From the NCBI RefSeq assembly GCF_033118175.1, contig NC_083711.1:49672001-49736000 (forward strand): a DNA stretch of 64,000 nt, given 5' to 3'. The notes under the pieces were generated by a model. The model was not told the origin of the DNA, searched no databases, and saw only the letters and a program-made list of their open reading frames with translations. The stretch is from Dama dama. Lineage: Eukaryota > Chordata > Mammalia > Artiodactyla > Cervidae. Position numbers and translations under genes: made by a program. Shown here one piece after another: positions 10,347-22,779 of this stretch (its first letter is position 1; each line of letters begins with the position of its first letter).

Positions 10347-12489
10347 GTACCACAGTTCAATCTCTCCTTTAACTAATCCTTCATTCTTCTCCCCATTACA
10401 GATGTACCCGAGATGAATGAAATTTTGATGCAATCTCCACCACAGTCTTTTCCCTAGGGAACATGACCTAAAATAGGTAGGGAAGAGTTTCAATTCCAAA
10501 ATGATTTCTTCTTGCTAGTAATTCAACTGGTATATCTTCTGGTATATCTTCCTCCTTCTAACAATTGTGTATCCTGGGAAATCAAGCATTTTGATAATTA
10601 GCATAAGTACAATATAAATCAGAAGGTGAGTCCATTAAAAATAAAATTTAACAGAAATCTGGATTCTTGCCAATCCTTCCTCTGTGTTAAGATGCTTAAG
10701 ATCTTTCCACATAATGGCACATGTGGAAATTTGAAATTTCCGAAAATTGAAGCCATTGCTTCAGTTAACATTTCAGGTGTCCACTATACAAAAGGCATTT
10801 TGAAAAATTAAAAAAATAAGACATGGTTCCTGCCCTCAGGAAAAAAACAAACAAAATAAGTATAAAATAGAGGAAGAGAATGGCAACATTAGTGTTTCTA
10901 AGGAAGTGTTATGACTTCTGATTAGTAAGGAATTAATCAGTTTTATCCGGGGTAATCAGAGCAGCCATCTGAAAAATGTGATATTAAGAGGGCATTGCAG
11001 AAGGGCTCAGTGTGATCAAGGACAAGATCTTAGTCAACGCATTGTTTTAAATCAGTTAACTGCCTTTTTAAGAACTCTTGACTCTCTGATACTTTGTTAA
11101 ATCTTGATGGCCCAATATGAGTCTGTGCAAGTTAATAGATTTTTCCAGTGAACTCAAGCCAGCTAACCTTTATGTGACTTCAAACTCCCATTTCATTCTT
11201 TTCATAATCCAGCCATAAGATCAAGTGACCTTCTCAGTAACTTAGCTTTTCAAGCTTTGCCAAAAGTGTTTTCACTGGTTCCTTATAACTCTGTATGGGA
11301 TAAATCATGAGAAAATTTAACAAGGGCTTGTGTATCCACTTATGTTGATGAATCATTTGCTTTTAGTCCTGGATTCTTCTACCTCTTCCTGCCTCATTAA
11401 CTCTAATTGCTTCTATTCTGTTAACAAGTGGTTTGATCTGCATTTATGTTGGAAGCAAAAGATCCTGTGAAGGTGGAATCTGTCATGAGTAAAAATTATG
11501 TCAATTGAAGTGAAAACCCAAATTGGTGAATATAGTTTAACCTCTTTTCCTTTAAATTTAGACTTGAAATTATCATTTCAACATAAGGATTCATTAATCT
11601 GAGTTGGAACCAGTTCTGAGTTAATGCTGTACTGAGGGATGTCCCATTCCTAAACAGAGCAGGGGATTTAATGGCAATCTGTCAGCTAAATTATAATCTT
11701 TGAAAATCTCCCCAAAATGCTTTTTTCTAGTTTCCTTACATACTTCTCAGGATATATTTGTACCCAAAGCAGCCTAACGAGCCTGACAAAACTGGATTTG
11801 CCATTTCCATTGATTTGTGGCCATTAAATAGAAACCCCTGAATCTACTAGCGGATGTGAGTCAGCTGCTGGGATTTGCTCATGAAGAGCCTCTCTACCTG
11901 CTCATCTGTCTTGGCTAGGGGCAGCTCTGAAGATAGTCCTGAGAAGTCCAGTGTTACAGAGCTATCTTCTAGGGCCTCAAGTTGAATCTTGTGGTTGTGA
12001 TTGCCTGAGGGTCTAGGCTTGTACTATAAATTCGCCTAGAGGGAAACTGACTCAAAATCACTTTATTACATGTTGGCTCTGTGATAATTATGGAGATGAT
12101 ACAATATGTAAAAATGCATACAGAAAGTGAACAAGCTGGACCCCAATTGAAGTTCTGATTATGATGGGAAGTTCTTTTTGAATTTTACAAGTCTTTGGAA
12201 TTAAGTGAATTATGGTAAATTAAACCTTTATCAGTGTTTGTTTTGGGACATAGTAGGTACCAAGTACATGTTTTTCTCCCTTGTCTTCCCTTCCTTTCCC
12301 TGTGAATGTAAAAGCAATGATCGTGTAAACTGACAAACATACCAGTCGATTAATTACTAAGCAAATCATTTTTAGGTACTTTACAGTTTGTCTGGTGTTA
12401 CAGGATTCGTGTAGGACTCCAGAGATGTTACACAATGGCCAGATCCTTAAAATATGTTATTATTAATGTTTTAAAATGTATATCACATA
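10347..12489. other. Unassigned, with a possible L2 remnant near 10765-10860
   Basis: No open frame or motif of a known gene. Near 10765-10860 the words GGTGTCCACTATACAAAAGG and ACATGGTTCCTGCCCTCAGG resemble the conserved 3' part of L2 read in antisense. Everything else is unassigned. Confidence 0.4.
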
Positions 12490-13856
12490 AAAATGACTAT
12501 TTTAAAATTACTTTAACAAAAATTTTAACCAAACTAAGTGTATAATTCTGTGGCATTTAATATATTCATAATGTGGTGCAATAATCACCCCTATCTCCTG
12601 AACTATCTTAGTTTTCTCAAGCTGTAACTTTGTATCCATTAAACAATTATACCCCATTTCTTCCTCCCCTAGCCTCTGGTAATCACCATTCATTTTACTT
12701 TCTGTTTTTATAAGTTTGAGTCTTCTGGTATCTCAAATAAGTACAACCATGCAGTAGTTGTCTTTTTGTGACTGGCTTATTTCACTTAGCATAATGTCCT
12801 TAAGGTTCATCCATGTTGTAGCAGGTATCAGAATTTCCTTCATTTTTAGGGTTGAATAACATATCATTGTATTTATGTAGCCCATTTTGTTTATTCATTC
12901 ATCTGTTGATGGACATTGGCTATAGTGAACAATGCTGCTATGAGCTGCTGCTGCTAAGTCGCTTCAGTCGTGTCTGACTCTGTGCGACCCCATAGACGGC
13001 AGCCCACCAGGCTCCCCCGTCCCTGGGATTCTCCAGGCAAGAACACTGGAGTGGGTTGCCATTTCCTTCTCCAATGCGGGAAAGTGAAAAGCGAGTGAAG
13101 TCGCTCAGTCGTGTCTGACTCGTAACGACTCCGTGGACTGCAGCCTACCAGGCTCCTCCGTCCATGGGATTTTCCAGGCAAGAGTACTGGAGTGGGGTGC
13201 CATTGCCTTCTCTGGCTGCTATGAACAGAGGGGTACAAATGTATGTTTGAATGCCTACTTTCAGTTCTTTGGGGTATATATCTGGAATGGAACTGCTGGA
13301 TCAAATGGTAACTCTATTTTTAATTTTTTGAGAAAATGCCAAATTGTTTTATGCAGTGGCTGTACCATTTTACATTCCTACCAGCAATGCACAAGAGTTC
13401 CAATTTCTCCATATTCTCATCATACTGTTATTTTCCACTTTTAAGAAATAATAGCCATCCTAATGAGTGAAAGATTATCTTTTTGTGGTGTTGCTTTGCG
13501 GTTTTTCTAATGACTAGAGGTGTTGACATTTTTTTCATGTGCTTTTTGACCATTTTGACTTGACCTTGTCAAGTCCCTTTTCCACTTTTGAATTGCGTTG
13601 CTTATATTTTCATGTTGAGTTGTAAAAGTTCTTTAAATATTCTGGATATTACTCTCTTACCAGATACCTGACTTGCAAATATTTTCTCCCATTCTGTGAG
13701 TTGTCTTTTTACTCTCTTGATAGTGTTCTTTGATGCACAAAAGTTTTAAATTATGATGCAGTCCCATTTATCTGTATTTTGTTTTCTGTGTTTCTGGTGT
13801 TATTTAAAGAAATCATTGTAATTCCTATATAAAGATTTTCCCTTATTAAGAAACAT
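12490..13856 (-). mobile_element. Ancient LINE-1 (L1M type) 3' part, interrupted by Bov-A2
   Basis: The antisense of an L1M 3'UTR at left (about 12490-12720) runs into ORF2 C-terminus words (TTCATCTGTTGATGGACATT, TGGAACTGCTGGATCAAATG, GAGTTGTCTTTTTACTCTC). It is highly diverged with no surviving frame. It ends near 13856 at a T run. Confidence 0.75.
12944..13214 (-). mobile_element. Bov-A2 SINE (two Bov-A units) with 10-bp TSD
   Basis: Two copies of the roughly 115-bp Bov-A unit in antisense (each containing CAGTCGTGTCTGACTC and later CAAGARYACTGGAGTGGG) are joined by a linker near 13080-13100. Direct repeats GCTGCTATGA lie at 12934-12943 and 13215-13224. Bov-A2 lacks the tRNA head and is restricted to ruminants. 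Confidence 0.9.
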
Positions 13857-15179
13857 GCTTTTTTTTTTTTTTTGTAAAGAAAAGTCTTAATGGAACTAGA
13901 CCAGTGGATAATCATTTCTAATTGAAGAGGGTAGAAACTAAGTATATAGTTGTTCAGAAAAGGAGAGAACAATCCAAGTTCCTGAAAGAATCTTAATTTT
14001 ACATTAATTTACTTCCAGCAAGAAGAGACAAATTGGAAAAACCGAAGATGCAGTGTTTGCCCAATCAAAAGAGAGCTCTAGGATGAAGACAAACACTTGA
14101 AGCAATGTTTTGTAAGCAAGTAAATCTAATTTTGCAATCCAATCTGGGAGATCCTTCACTTGTCACTGAAAATTTCCATTTGTATGGTTTTGTTTCATTG
14201 ATGAAAAGAAAATATTTGCATCCACGTGTCCCAAATTTTCCAGGGCACTTGCAATTTTAAATTATTTTGTACTAAGACAAGAGACCTTGGTTTTTGATTT
14301 AGAGAGGAAGGATTTCCAACATATCTAGTTAATATTTTTTGATGTCATGACAATCATCCTATCAAATACCTTTCACATCACAGTATGAATTTACAATAAA
14401 ATAGAGTAGTTCCTTAAGATTGTATGGGTCTGTTAAAAATTCCAAACTGAATTTTATTGCACTCTAATAGTTCAAGGCTAACTCTCATTTCTGTTTGTTA
14501 TATTAATTTTTTGTTGGACTGGTATTCAAACATACAATTCCTTTATCCTATTCCTTTATTTCTTGGGGGCTGAATTTTCTTCTCAGAACTAATTGATCCT
14601 CAGCTTTGGGAGGGGCCAAATCATGCAGGGTCCTGTGTGTCTAGACCAGATGTATGCATTTTATCTGGCATGGACTGGGCTGCCATTGAGGAGACAGGAT
14701 TATATAGGTCTGTAGGAAGGCTTGCTCTGGCAGCATTATGGAAAAGGGACTCAAAGCGGGTAGGATGGGGCTGATGGTTTAATTCTTCCCTTTTCCTTGC
14801 ATATCCCAACCTCACCTGGGAAAGGATCCTTATATTGGGTATCATAATCCCATGCTGAAAGAAGGAGAAAGGGGTTTTCAAAACAGAAATGCCACCAACA
14901 CCCAAACACAAATATATTCCTATGGGTTTCTACTGTCAGAATCCTGAGATGTCTTTTACAATGTTCACCACGCAGCCGGCCTCTCAGCGAGGCTCACTGG
15001 CACTGAGGCTTCACTTTCCTTTTTTTGTAAGCTGGCAGGTTTGTTCACTTGCAGTTTGCTTATCTTCTCTATAGAGCAACTGCTCAGATGCTGAACCTTG
15101 GCTATTGGGACATGCAATTTATATTCTGAAATGAAGGCTCTATATTTGTAATTTCCCCTTGAAAAATTTCAAATATATA
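13857..15179. other. Unassigned, with a possible L2 remnant near 14610-14760
   Basis: A T17 run lies at about 13859-13875. Around 14610-14760 the order GGCCAAATCATGCAGGGTCC, then a GCATTTTATCTGGCATGG stretch, resembles an internal L2 segment. No gene is recognised. Short open frames at 14621-14911 and 14889-15074 have no recognisable content. Confidence 0.35.
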
Positions 15180-15530
15180 CAACAAGAGAGATGACATTAT
15201 AATCTCTCCCATACCATCATCCGTGTTCAGTGATTAGGAATATTTTGCCATAATAAACACATTTTTTGCCAAATTATCTTAAAGCTAACTCCAGACCTCA
15301 TGTCATTTCACTCCTACATACTTCTGTGGGCACCTTGTAAAAATATAAACATTTTCTTATGTAACTACAATTCCATCATCATATTGAATGATATTAAGAA
15401 GAATTCCTCGGTATTCTCTAATATACAGCCTACATTCAAATGTCCCTGATTGTCTAAAAATATCTTTCCATAGTTGGTTTGCTGAACTAAGATCCAAATA
15501 AGATCAAATATATTTTATAAACATTCCGTT
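15180..15530 (-). mobile_element. Ancient LINE-1-type fragment
   Basis: A diverged antisense segment with TAACTCCAGACCTCATGTCA, ATACAGCCTACATTCAAATG and TCCCTGATTGTCTAAAAATA. This is the order seen in a mammal-wide L1M 3' region. Related sequence follows at 18610-19100. Subfamily uncertain. Confidence 0.45.
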
Positions 15531-15671
15531 GTACTCCAGATTTTAGGCTCCCCCCCCTCCCCACCCCGTCCCCAACAACTTCCTTAATCCTAGCCTTTTC
15601 AGTTTGCGTTTGGGTAAACTACATTTTTGGAAGCCATTCAAATTCATTTCATTAAAATAGTTACTGTGGGT

Positions 15672-16696
15672 TTTAGGCTGAATAATGGCCCCTGATAATA
15701 AGTTCAGTTCAGTCGCTCAGTCGTGTCCGACTCTTTGTGACCCCATGAACCACAGCACGCCAGGCCTCCCTGTCCCTCACCAACTCCCAGAGTTTACCCA
15801 AACTCATGTCCATAGAGTTGGTGATGCCATCCAACCATCTCATCTTCTGTCATCCCCTTCTCCTCCTGCCCTCAATCTTTCCCAGCATCAGGGTCTTTTC
15901 AAATGAGTCAGCTGTTCACATCAGGTGGCCAAAGTATTGGAGTTTTAGCTTCAACATCAGTCCTTCCAATGAACACCCAGGACTGATATCCTTTAGGATG
16001 GACTGGTTGGATCTCCTTGCAGTCCAAGGGACTCTCAAGAGTCTTCTCCCAACACCACAGTTCAAAAGCACCAACTCTTTGGTGCTCAGCTTTCTTTATA
16101 GTCCAACTCTAACATCCATACATGACCACTGGAAAAACCATAGCCTTGACTAGATGGACTTCTGTTGGTAAAGTAATGTCTCTGCTTTTTAATATGCTGC
16201 CTGGTAATAAAATGGGTCCTAATCTCAGGAAGCTGTGAATGTTACCTTCTACTGCAAAAGAATCTCTGCAGATGTGATTAAATTAAGGCTCTCTCCATGA
16301 GGAGAGCATCCTGGATTAACAGGTGGGCAATAAACATAATCACAAGTGTCCTTTTGAGAGGGAGGCAGAGGGAGATTTGATACAGATTGGAAGACCATGT
16401 GATGGAAGCAGAAGGAAACAGAACTGTAGAGAGGAGATACTATACTACTGACTTTGAAAATGGAGGAAGAGGTCACAGGACAAGGAATTCGGGTGGCTAT
16501 TAGAGACAAGAAAAGGAAAAGAATTCCTCCCTAGAAACTTTAGGGAAGGGGCATGACCCTCCTGGCATCTTGATTCTGTCCAGGTGAAACTGATTTCAAG
16601 TTTCTGGCCTCCAGAATTATAAGAGAATACATTTGTGTTGTTTTAAGGAACTAAGTGGACACTAATTTGTTACAGAAGCCACAGGAATCTAATATA
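15672..16696 (+). mobile_element. MLT1 LTR (ERVL-MaLR), split by BovB
   Basis: A solo LTR in plus orientation. GGCTGAATAATGGCCCC starts it and the LTR resumes after the BovB with GGGTCCTAATCTCAGGAAGC, GCAGATGTGATTAAATTAAG, CCTCCAGAATTATAAGAGAA and TTTGTGTTGTTTTAAGGAAC. It ends near AATCTAATATAC. No internal retroviral genes are present. Confidence 0.8.
15702..16199 (-). mobile_element. BovB LINE 3' end with 11-bp TSD
   Basis: Antisense BovB 3' end beginning with the complement of the ACTGA tail (AGTTCAGTTCAGTCGCTCAG). It is truncated before the reverse-transcriptase box. Near-identical repeats CCTGATAATAA (15691-15701) and CCTGGTAATAA (16200-16210) flank it. It sits inside the MLT1 LTR near its 5' end. 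Confidence 0.9.
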
Positions 16697-18340
16697 CTAT
16701 AGTTCAAAGGTATTTACTAAGAAAGAATTTCAATCTCTGTAGAAGATGAAATAACTCAGAGGCCAGAGCTTCCGGAGAGGCAACATTTAGTAGAGGGAAG
16801 GGTAGTGATCTGGGAACTGAATTCTTCATTCCATCCTGCCAGGTTTTTGGCCAAGTCACTTTTCTGAGATTCTGTTCCCACATATATAATGATCATGGGA
16901 ACGAATGGCATAAATAATACCCGAGGGCCCTTTATTCTCCCTAGCCTGTTTCACCAGATGAAACCAGTAAGGGCAGAGGAAAACAACAGAGTTCTCATAA
17001 AAGGCCTTGAGGCTGTAGGAGGTGTGGGGAAGGGAGAGAGGAAGGAAACATCACTTGGCAACAAAAGCTACGTTACATCCATGTTTGCCAATGTTTGTGC
17101 AGACTTGGGGTGTGTTTATGTGCTGCGGATGGGATTGCCTTGGGTCTTATTGAGAGCAGGGCACTGGCTGGTCCGCATTTTCTTCCCTGAGTCACAGCAT
17201 AGCCACAGCAGCCTGATCTTCGAATCAGGGGTGGAAGAGGCTCCAAACCTAGAACCTAAAGACAATATCTTTTGAGATGTCTCATCCCAGAGAAGTCTCT
17301 GAATGCAGAACTTGGGGGCCTCTGAGCTTTTTTTTCTTTTTCTTTTTTTTATGTAACAGCTTTCCTAATATACCTGGAAGAGGTTTCTTCATAAATAAAC
17401 TTTTCGTAAGCATGTAATGGTCCCTCTACTGGGTTAAAAGGGTTTTATGTAACAACCATTCAGTCTTCACAAATGTCTCTATGAAGGAGTTATCAGCACC
17501 TCTGTTGTGCTGGCAAAGAAATTGAGGCTCGGAGACGATATGACTTTCCCCATGGTGAAAATAGCTGGTAAGTGGCCAAGTCTGAAATTGGTTGCAGGCC
17601 ACCTGGAACCAATGGCCAGGTATGGGAGACGCTTTTCTCCTTGAAAGGTAGCTCGAGGTGATGCGGATGGGCACATCTAGCTGTGTGTCAGGCTCCCAGT
17701 CTGCCTTTTCTCTAAACTGTTGCTTCTCAGCGTTGTCTTCTTAGATGAAAGAACAATGAGAAAACTTTGTGCCTGGGCTTAGAAACTGCCATTAAAGGAG
17801 GACAGTCACTTCTCACCCACTACCTGGAATCACTTTATTAGTGTCTAAGAATTTGGAAAAATCTGAACTTGTGTTGCACTGGTATTCTCTAAGATACACT
17901 TTACTATTTACCTAAATACTTGATTCTTTTTTTCTTGGATATTGTTCTTAAGTCTTCCTTAGATTATATGTTCTTTCAGTCCAAGAATGATTTTATTGCT
18001 TTTTTTTTCTGTACCCTCCCATTTCTCCAGAGTGTTGCTGAGCATATGAAATAAGTTTTAAAGATTATTTACTTTCAGTGGATCATAGAAAGGTGCATGG
18101 AAGAATATATTTTTTTCCCCTGTCTTAAAGTGGAGATAATGATATTCACCTGAATAAAAAGAAATTTTATTTTGACCACATTGTTTTCCTAATACAAAGA
18201 CTTTGGTTTCTTCTGAAATCAGTCTCTGAACATCCCTTTTGGGATCCATGAGAATCTTTTCTTTTAAAAGGAGTCAATACATTTCCTGATGTTGAAACCA
18301 ATTTAGCTTTTCCTGTGTTCAGGATAACTTAGCTCACTCT
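16697..18340. other. Unassigned with two MIR remnants
   Basis: About 16800-16890 is a sense MIR piece (TTTGGCCAAGTCACTTTTCT). About 17450-17610 is an antisense MIR piece (AGAAATTGAGGCTCGGAGAC, then GTAAGTGGCCAAGTCTGAAAT). The open frame at 16889-17275 has no recognisable domain. The rest is unassigned. Confidence 0.5.
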
Positions 18341-18350
18341 ATAATTGATC

Positions 18351-18561
18351 AGGGCTTCCCTGATGGCTCAGATGGTGAAGAATCTGCCTGCAATGCGGGA
18401 GCCCTGGGTTCTATCCCTGGGTTGGGAAGATCCCCTGGAAGAGGGCATGGCAACCCACTCCAGTATTCGTGCCTAGAGAATCCCCATGGACAGAGGAGCC
18501 TGGCGGGCTAGAGTCCATGGGGTCACAAAGAGTTGGACATGACTGAGTGACTAAGCACAGG
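18351..18561 (+). mobile_element. Bov-tA SINE with 10-bp TSD
   Basis: A full-length copy. The tRNA-like head has an A-box (TGGCTCAGATGGT) and B-box (GGTTCTATCCC, one change from GGTTCGATCCC). The Bov-A body and GACTGAGTGACTAA tail follow. TSD ATAATTGATC lies at 18341-18350 and 18562-18571. Confidence 0.93.
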
Positions 18562-18609
18562 ATAATTGATCGAGGTGGATCTGTGTACACACATATCCTA
18601 CCTGTACAT

Positions 18610-19100
18610 AATATTATTTTCAGAACCAATTGAGAGTAAGTGGCAGATTTAATATCTCTTTTACCACTAAATATTTCAATGTATATTTCCTAAAAAGAAC
18701 TTTATCTTATGTAAATACTGTATAATTATTAAAATCAATGGATTTTTACATAGAATCATTCATTTAATTATTGATACAAAACTATTTTATAAACAACAGA
18801 CCTTATTCAGATTTTTCCAAATGTTTTACTAATGCCATTCATAGTGAATGAAGCAAAAGAGTTTTTTCCTGGTTCAGGATCCGATTCAGAATAACAGGCT
18901 GCATTTAATTGTTGTGTCTTTTTTGTCTCCTTTAATCTGGAATTGCTTGTTAGTTTTGCTTTGTCTTTCATGACCTTGACCCTTTATTTTTAAAGGCATA
19001 GACCATTTATTTTGTAAAATTGCCCTCAATTTGGATTTGTTAAATTTCATCTCTATGATTCAATTAAAGTTATGTATTTCTGGCTGGAATACCATTGAAG
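18610..19100 (-). mobile_element. Ancient LINE-1-type fragment
   Basis: Diverged antisense L1M-like sequence: AGAGTAAGTGGCAGATTTAA, TTGTTGTGTCTTTTTTGTCT, CCTTTAATCTGGAATTGCTT, TTTCATGACCTTGACCC. It covers the same element region as 15180-15530 and beyond. Confidence 0.5.
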
Positions 19101-19845
19101 TATTTTTCTGTCCTGCTAAGATTGTGGGTTAGTCTGTTTCCTTTTTAGTTTTGTAAGTTTTTTTTTTGCCTTATATTCTAATGCTGTATTATTAGGGGTA
19201 TATGAATTTGTTATATATTTCTTCGTGGGTTGAAACTTTTATAAGGTGTCCCTCTTTACCTCTCGCAGTGCTTTTTGCTTTGAAGTCTATTTTAAATACG
19301 TATCAGATCCTGTCAGTACCCTTATTTTTCCTTGACTCTCGCCATTTTTGCACACAGTGGTGCCTAACTGCGATCATCTGTGGCTCTCCATCTGAGGCTT
19401 TCTCTGGTTAACTAGGCTTGTGTGTAGGGCAAACAGGCCATTAGTTCTGGGAAGTTAATGCCCCAGTAGCAGTCCTTATCTTAGGATAGATGGGAACTGG
19501 AGGATAAATACCTTAGCTTTGTCATTCACTGAGTAGCGCGACTCTGAGGAGTATTCTACATCTCTTGGAGATCCTTGGTGGGGTTGAGTCCCAGTTTCCT
19601 ATAAGGTAATCTGATCACTAATACATCCAGTATTGTTTTCTCTTTCTTTTATCACTTGTCATCCTTCCCAGTTCTCCTTCTGGAGCTTCCTGGAATCACT
19701 TCCCAAGTAAACTATGTGTTTTCAAATATTTGTCTTAGATCAGTTTCAGAGGGAACTCAACCAAAGACAGTTTTAAGTGATTTATTGTTTGCATGACGTA
19801 TCTCTTTTAGTCTTTTTGTATCCTTTTATTGTATATATCTGGAGG
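19101..19845. other. Unassigned, possible LTR 3' edge near 19680-19772
   Basis: GGAATCACTTCCCAAGTAAA, then GTCTTAGATCAGTTTCAGAG and an ACTCAACCAAAGACA end, resembles the 3' end of an old LTR. I cannot name the family. The rest is unassigned. Confidence 0.3.
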
Positions 19846-19944
19846 AGGGCATGGCAACCCACTCCAGTATTTTTGCCTGCAGAATCCCCACGGACAGAGG
19901 AGCCTGAGAGTCGGACACAACTGAGTGACTAAACAGCACATTGT
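19846..19944 (+). mobile_element. Bov-tA-type SINE, 5'-truncated with internal deletion
   Basis: Starts in the Bov-A body (GGAGGAGGGCATGGCAACCC) without the tRNA head. It lacks the usual segment between GGAGCCTG and AGAGTCGGACACAAC. Imperfect TTGTATATAT / TTGTGTATATAT repeats flank it. Confidence 0.8.
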
Positions 19945-20192
19945 GTATATATTTCAAGGAAGCAGTACATAGCATTTTGCTTTCTTTCTTTAATAATACA
20001 GTCATTTGTGTTTTAATTGAATTATTTAGTTTATTTTCATTTAATGTAATTACAGATGTATTTGGGTTGAAATTTTAACCTTTGCTTTCTATTTCCCCTT
20101 TTAAGCTATTTGCCTCTTCTTCACTTGTTTTAGATTGATTTAATGTTTTTCATTATTCTATTTTGGTCTGTGTTAGCTTGATATTTGCACAC

Positions 20193-20496
20193 AGCCTGAT
20201 AGCTTAGTTGGTAAAGAACCCACCTACAATGTAGGAGACCCCAGTTCGATTCCTGGGTCTGGAAGACCCATTGGGGAAGGGATAGGCTACCCACACCAGT
20301 ATTCTTGGGTTTCCCTTGTGGCTCAGCTGGTAAAGAATCTGCCTGCAGTGCAGGAGACCTGGGTTCAATCCCTGGGTTGGGAAGAGCCTCTGGAGAAGGG
20401 AAAGGCTATGGACTCCAGTATTCTGGCCTGGAGAATTCCATGGAATATATAGTTCATGGGGTCGCAAAGAGTCGGACGTGACTTTCACTTTCTTTC
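20193..20496 (+). mobile_element. Bov-tA dimer (two tRNA-like heads)
   Basis: Two consecutive tRNA-like heads start near 20193 and 20310, each with A- and B-box words (TTAGTTGGTAAAGAA / CAGTTCGATTCC and CTCAGCTGGTAAAGAA / GGTTCAATCCC). They precede one Bov-A body ending in GACTTTCACTTTC. Two RNA polymerase III promoters are therefore in tandem. The same arrangement recurs at 62447-62778. Confidence 0.85.
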
Positions 20497-20945
20497 ACGT
20501 TACTACTATTGGTTAGAAATCACCACATCTATCCTCAGCTTATGAATATCAACTTTGCTAGTTGAAACTGTGACTCATTGTTCACAGCTGACATTCATAG
20601 TTGTGTGGTTTTATTGCTATCAGTAGCTTCTGTCAATTCTTTCCTAGCTTTCAGTACTCTTTTCTTTTTCCTTGGGCAGAGCTGACCAATAATCTTACAG
20701 AGAGCTTACAAGCAGGAGGGAGTAATGGTGAGAATGGTGAGGTTAGAGATGAGGGGAGGTATCATCATGGAACCAAAGAAACTATTTTTGATTTTTGGGG
20801 TTTTAATGACATCGTCTTTTCCTTTGCTCCGGTGACGTTTCCTTTAGAATTTTTCAGCCTCTGATTCTTTGCCGCTAATCTTCCCATAGCCGTCCTTCCA
20901 ACTCTGTCCTTCCTGCTGTCTCCTCCTGTTCCTTTCTCTAACTCT
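20497..20945. other. Unassigned
   Basis: No gene or confident repeat. The open frame at 20601-20864 has no recognisable content. Confidence 0.4.
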
Positions 20946-21410
20946 GTATTAGTTTACTAAATCTACTGTTACAGAGTACCACAAACTTGGTGACTTAAAA
21001 ACAAATTTATTGTCTCACTGGTTTGGAAGCCAGAAGTCCGAAATCAAGGTGGTGGCAGGGCCATGCTTCTTCAGAAGGCTCTAGGGAAGGGTCCTTCCTT
21101 GTCTCGTTCTAGCTTCTTGTGGTGGCCAGCAATCCGTGGCATTTCTTGGCTTGCAGAAATATCATGCCAGTCTTTGCCTCCAAGTTTATATGTTTTGCTC
21201 TGTAGTTTAACATGGCAGTCTCCCCTTTGTGAATGCTCAAAATCTTCCTCTTCTTTTCCAGATACCAGTTATTGGTCTAGGGCCCACCCTGATCCAGTAT
21301 GACCTCATCTTAACTTGCTTACTTTTGTAAAGACCATATTACCATGTGAAAGTCACATTCTGAGGTTCCAGAGAGATGTGAATTTTGGAGGAACACCATT
21401 CAACCCAGTA
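20946..21410 (-). mobile_element. MaLR-type LTR (MLT1/MST group), antisense
   Basis: Begins with GTATTAGTTTACTAAATCTA and ACCACAAACTTGGTGACTTA. It passes GGAAGCCAGAAGTCCGAAAT, ATTGGTCTAGGGCCCACCCT and GACCTCATCTTAACTTGCTT, and ends ACCATTCAACCCAGTA, in the order of an antisense MLT1-like LTR. Nearly full length, no internal region. Confidence 0.8.
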
Positions 21411-21499
21411 AAAACTTTTGTGCAGTAAAAGTAGCACTGGCCTAGAAATTGGAATAGTCCTAGGTACTAATTCTGCCTGTGCTACTAATTTTATGGGTG

Positions 21500-21690
21500 G
21501 AGACTTTAGAATTCACAAGCAGAGGTTCAAATCTCAGCTGTCACCTAAGCTCACTGAGCCTCAGTGTTTTCATCTGTAAACCAAGGATAATTATACCTAT
21601 GTTTTAGGTTGGACTAAATAAGATCACACTTTTTAAGTGCTTGGCATAATGCTTAGCACATTGTGGGTGTTTAACAAATGCTGGTTTTCT
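21500..21690 (+). mobile_element. MIR SINE
   Basis: Sense MIR: CAGAGGTTCAAATCTCAGCT, CTCACTGAGCCTCAGTGTTT, CATCTGTAAACCAAGGATAA, GCTTAGCACATTGTGGGTGT. Ancient and diverged. Confidence 0.75.
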
Positions 21691-22545
21691 ACCCACATTC
21701 CTTAGTTTCTCCTTGGTAAAATGGTGAGGTTATTTTCAAGATTTTTCCAGCTTCAAAGTTATGATAGCTCCTTTAAACTGTTTTTTCTTCATTCCCTTCC
21801 TGACCCATTTCTCTCTCACCTTTTCTTTGTGACAAGTTATCCTCTTCATTCCACTGTTTTGTGCTTTTCCCCCTTCATTCTCTTCCTAATTCTCTTCTTC
21901 CCACTTTTATTCCTGTGGATATTCATCTGCTTTGGCCAGTAACAGTCCCAGTTTATGCCTGTTGTAGCAAGGTAATTATTGATATTCATTCATAGTACTC
22001 TGACTTGGATCATGAGTTATATGGTCACCAGTTTAGAATGTTTTCATAGTACTTGGACCTTCCTGTATCATTGCATGATCTACAATACATCATGTGTATT
22101 TTACTTTGTTCTGTGGGTCTGTTTCTTTCCCAGAAGTGAGGGAAGCAATTGGGAATGTTTTTCCATGTTTCCCCAAAGTCTAGCAGGTTTCTGGCTCATG
22201 GGAGCTGGTACTCAGCAATGTTTGTTAGACATGTGAATGTCCTTGAAACCTTGCTTCTTTCTGTGTATAGCAGGTGCTCACTAAATAATCTTAAAATTGA
22301 AGTAGATTGCTGTCCTTTATGAAAGTGAAAAATGAACCCAAAAGGAACACTATTCTTCTTTCTGCCTTCCTTTATTTGTTGTCATTAGCTTAGAGATCTC
22401 ATTTTACTTCCAGATTTGTGACTCAAAACAGCTAGCCTCACCCCTAGCGGTTTTGATTCTTTGAAAACTGAAATGATCCTTTTCATGACTCCAGTGGGTG
22501 CTGGGGTGACCTGCTTTCCAGTTACTGCGTGCTTTAGGCAAGTGT
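21691..22545. other. Unassigned
   Basis: Pyrimidine-rich stretch near 21770-21920, otherwise nothing recognisable. The hydrophobic open frame at 21721-21942 reflects this composition. Confidence 0.4.
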
Positions 22546-22758
22546 GGTGGGGGTGGTTTAGTTGCTAAGTCGTGTCTGACTCTTGTGACAATGTGCACTA
22601 TAGCCCGCCAGGCTCTTCTGTCCATGGGATTTTCCAGGCAAGAATTCTGGAGTGGGTTGCCATTTCCTTCTCCAGGGGATCTTCCCCACCCAGGGATTGA
22701 ACCAGGGTCATTGCAGGCAGATTCTTTACCAACCGAGCTACCAGGGAATTCCCTGAGC
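22546..22758 (-). mobile_element. Bov-tA SINE
   Basis: Full-length antisense copy. The tail is at left (AGTTGCTAAGTCGTGTCTGA) and the head at right (B-box complement GGATTGAACCAGGG, A-box complement ACCGAGCTACC). Short repeats CAAGTGT flank it at 22539-22545 and 22759-22765. The head carries small deletions. Confidence 0.9.
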
Positions 22759-22779
22759 CAAGTGTACCTCCATAATTAA

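Noticed and set aside
20205..20260. tRNA-like gene with A and B boxes
   Set aside because: It is the head of a Bov-tA SINE, not a tRNA: no matching acceptor stem or discriminator end, and the same head recurs in many SINEs.
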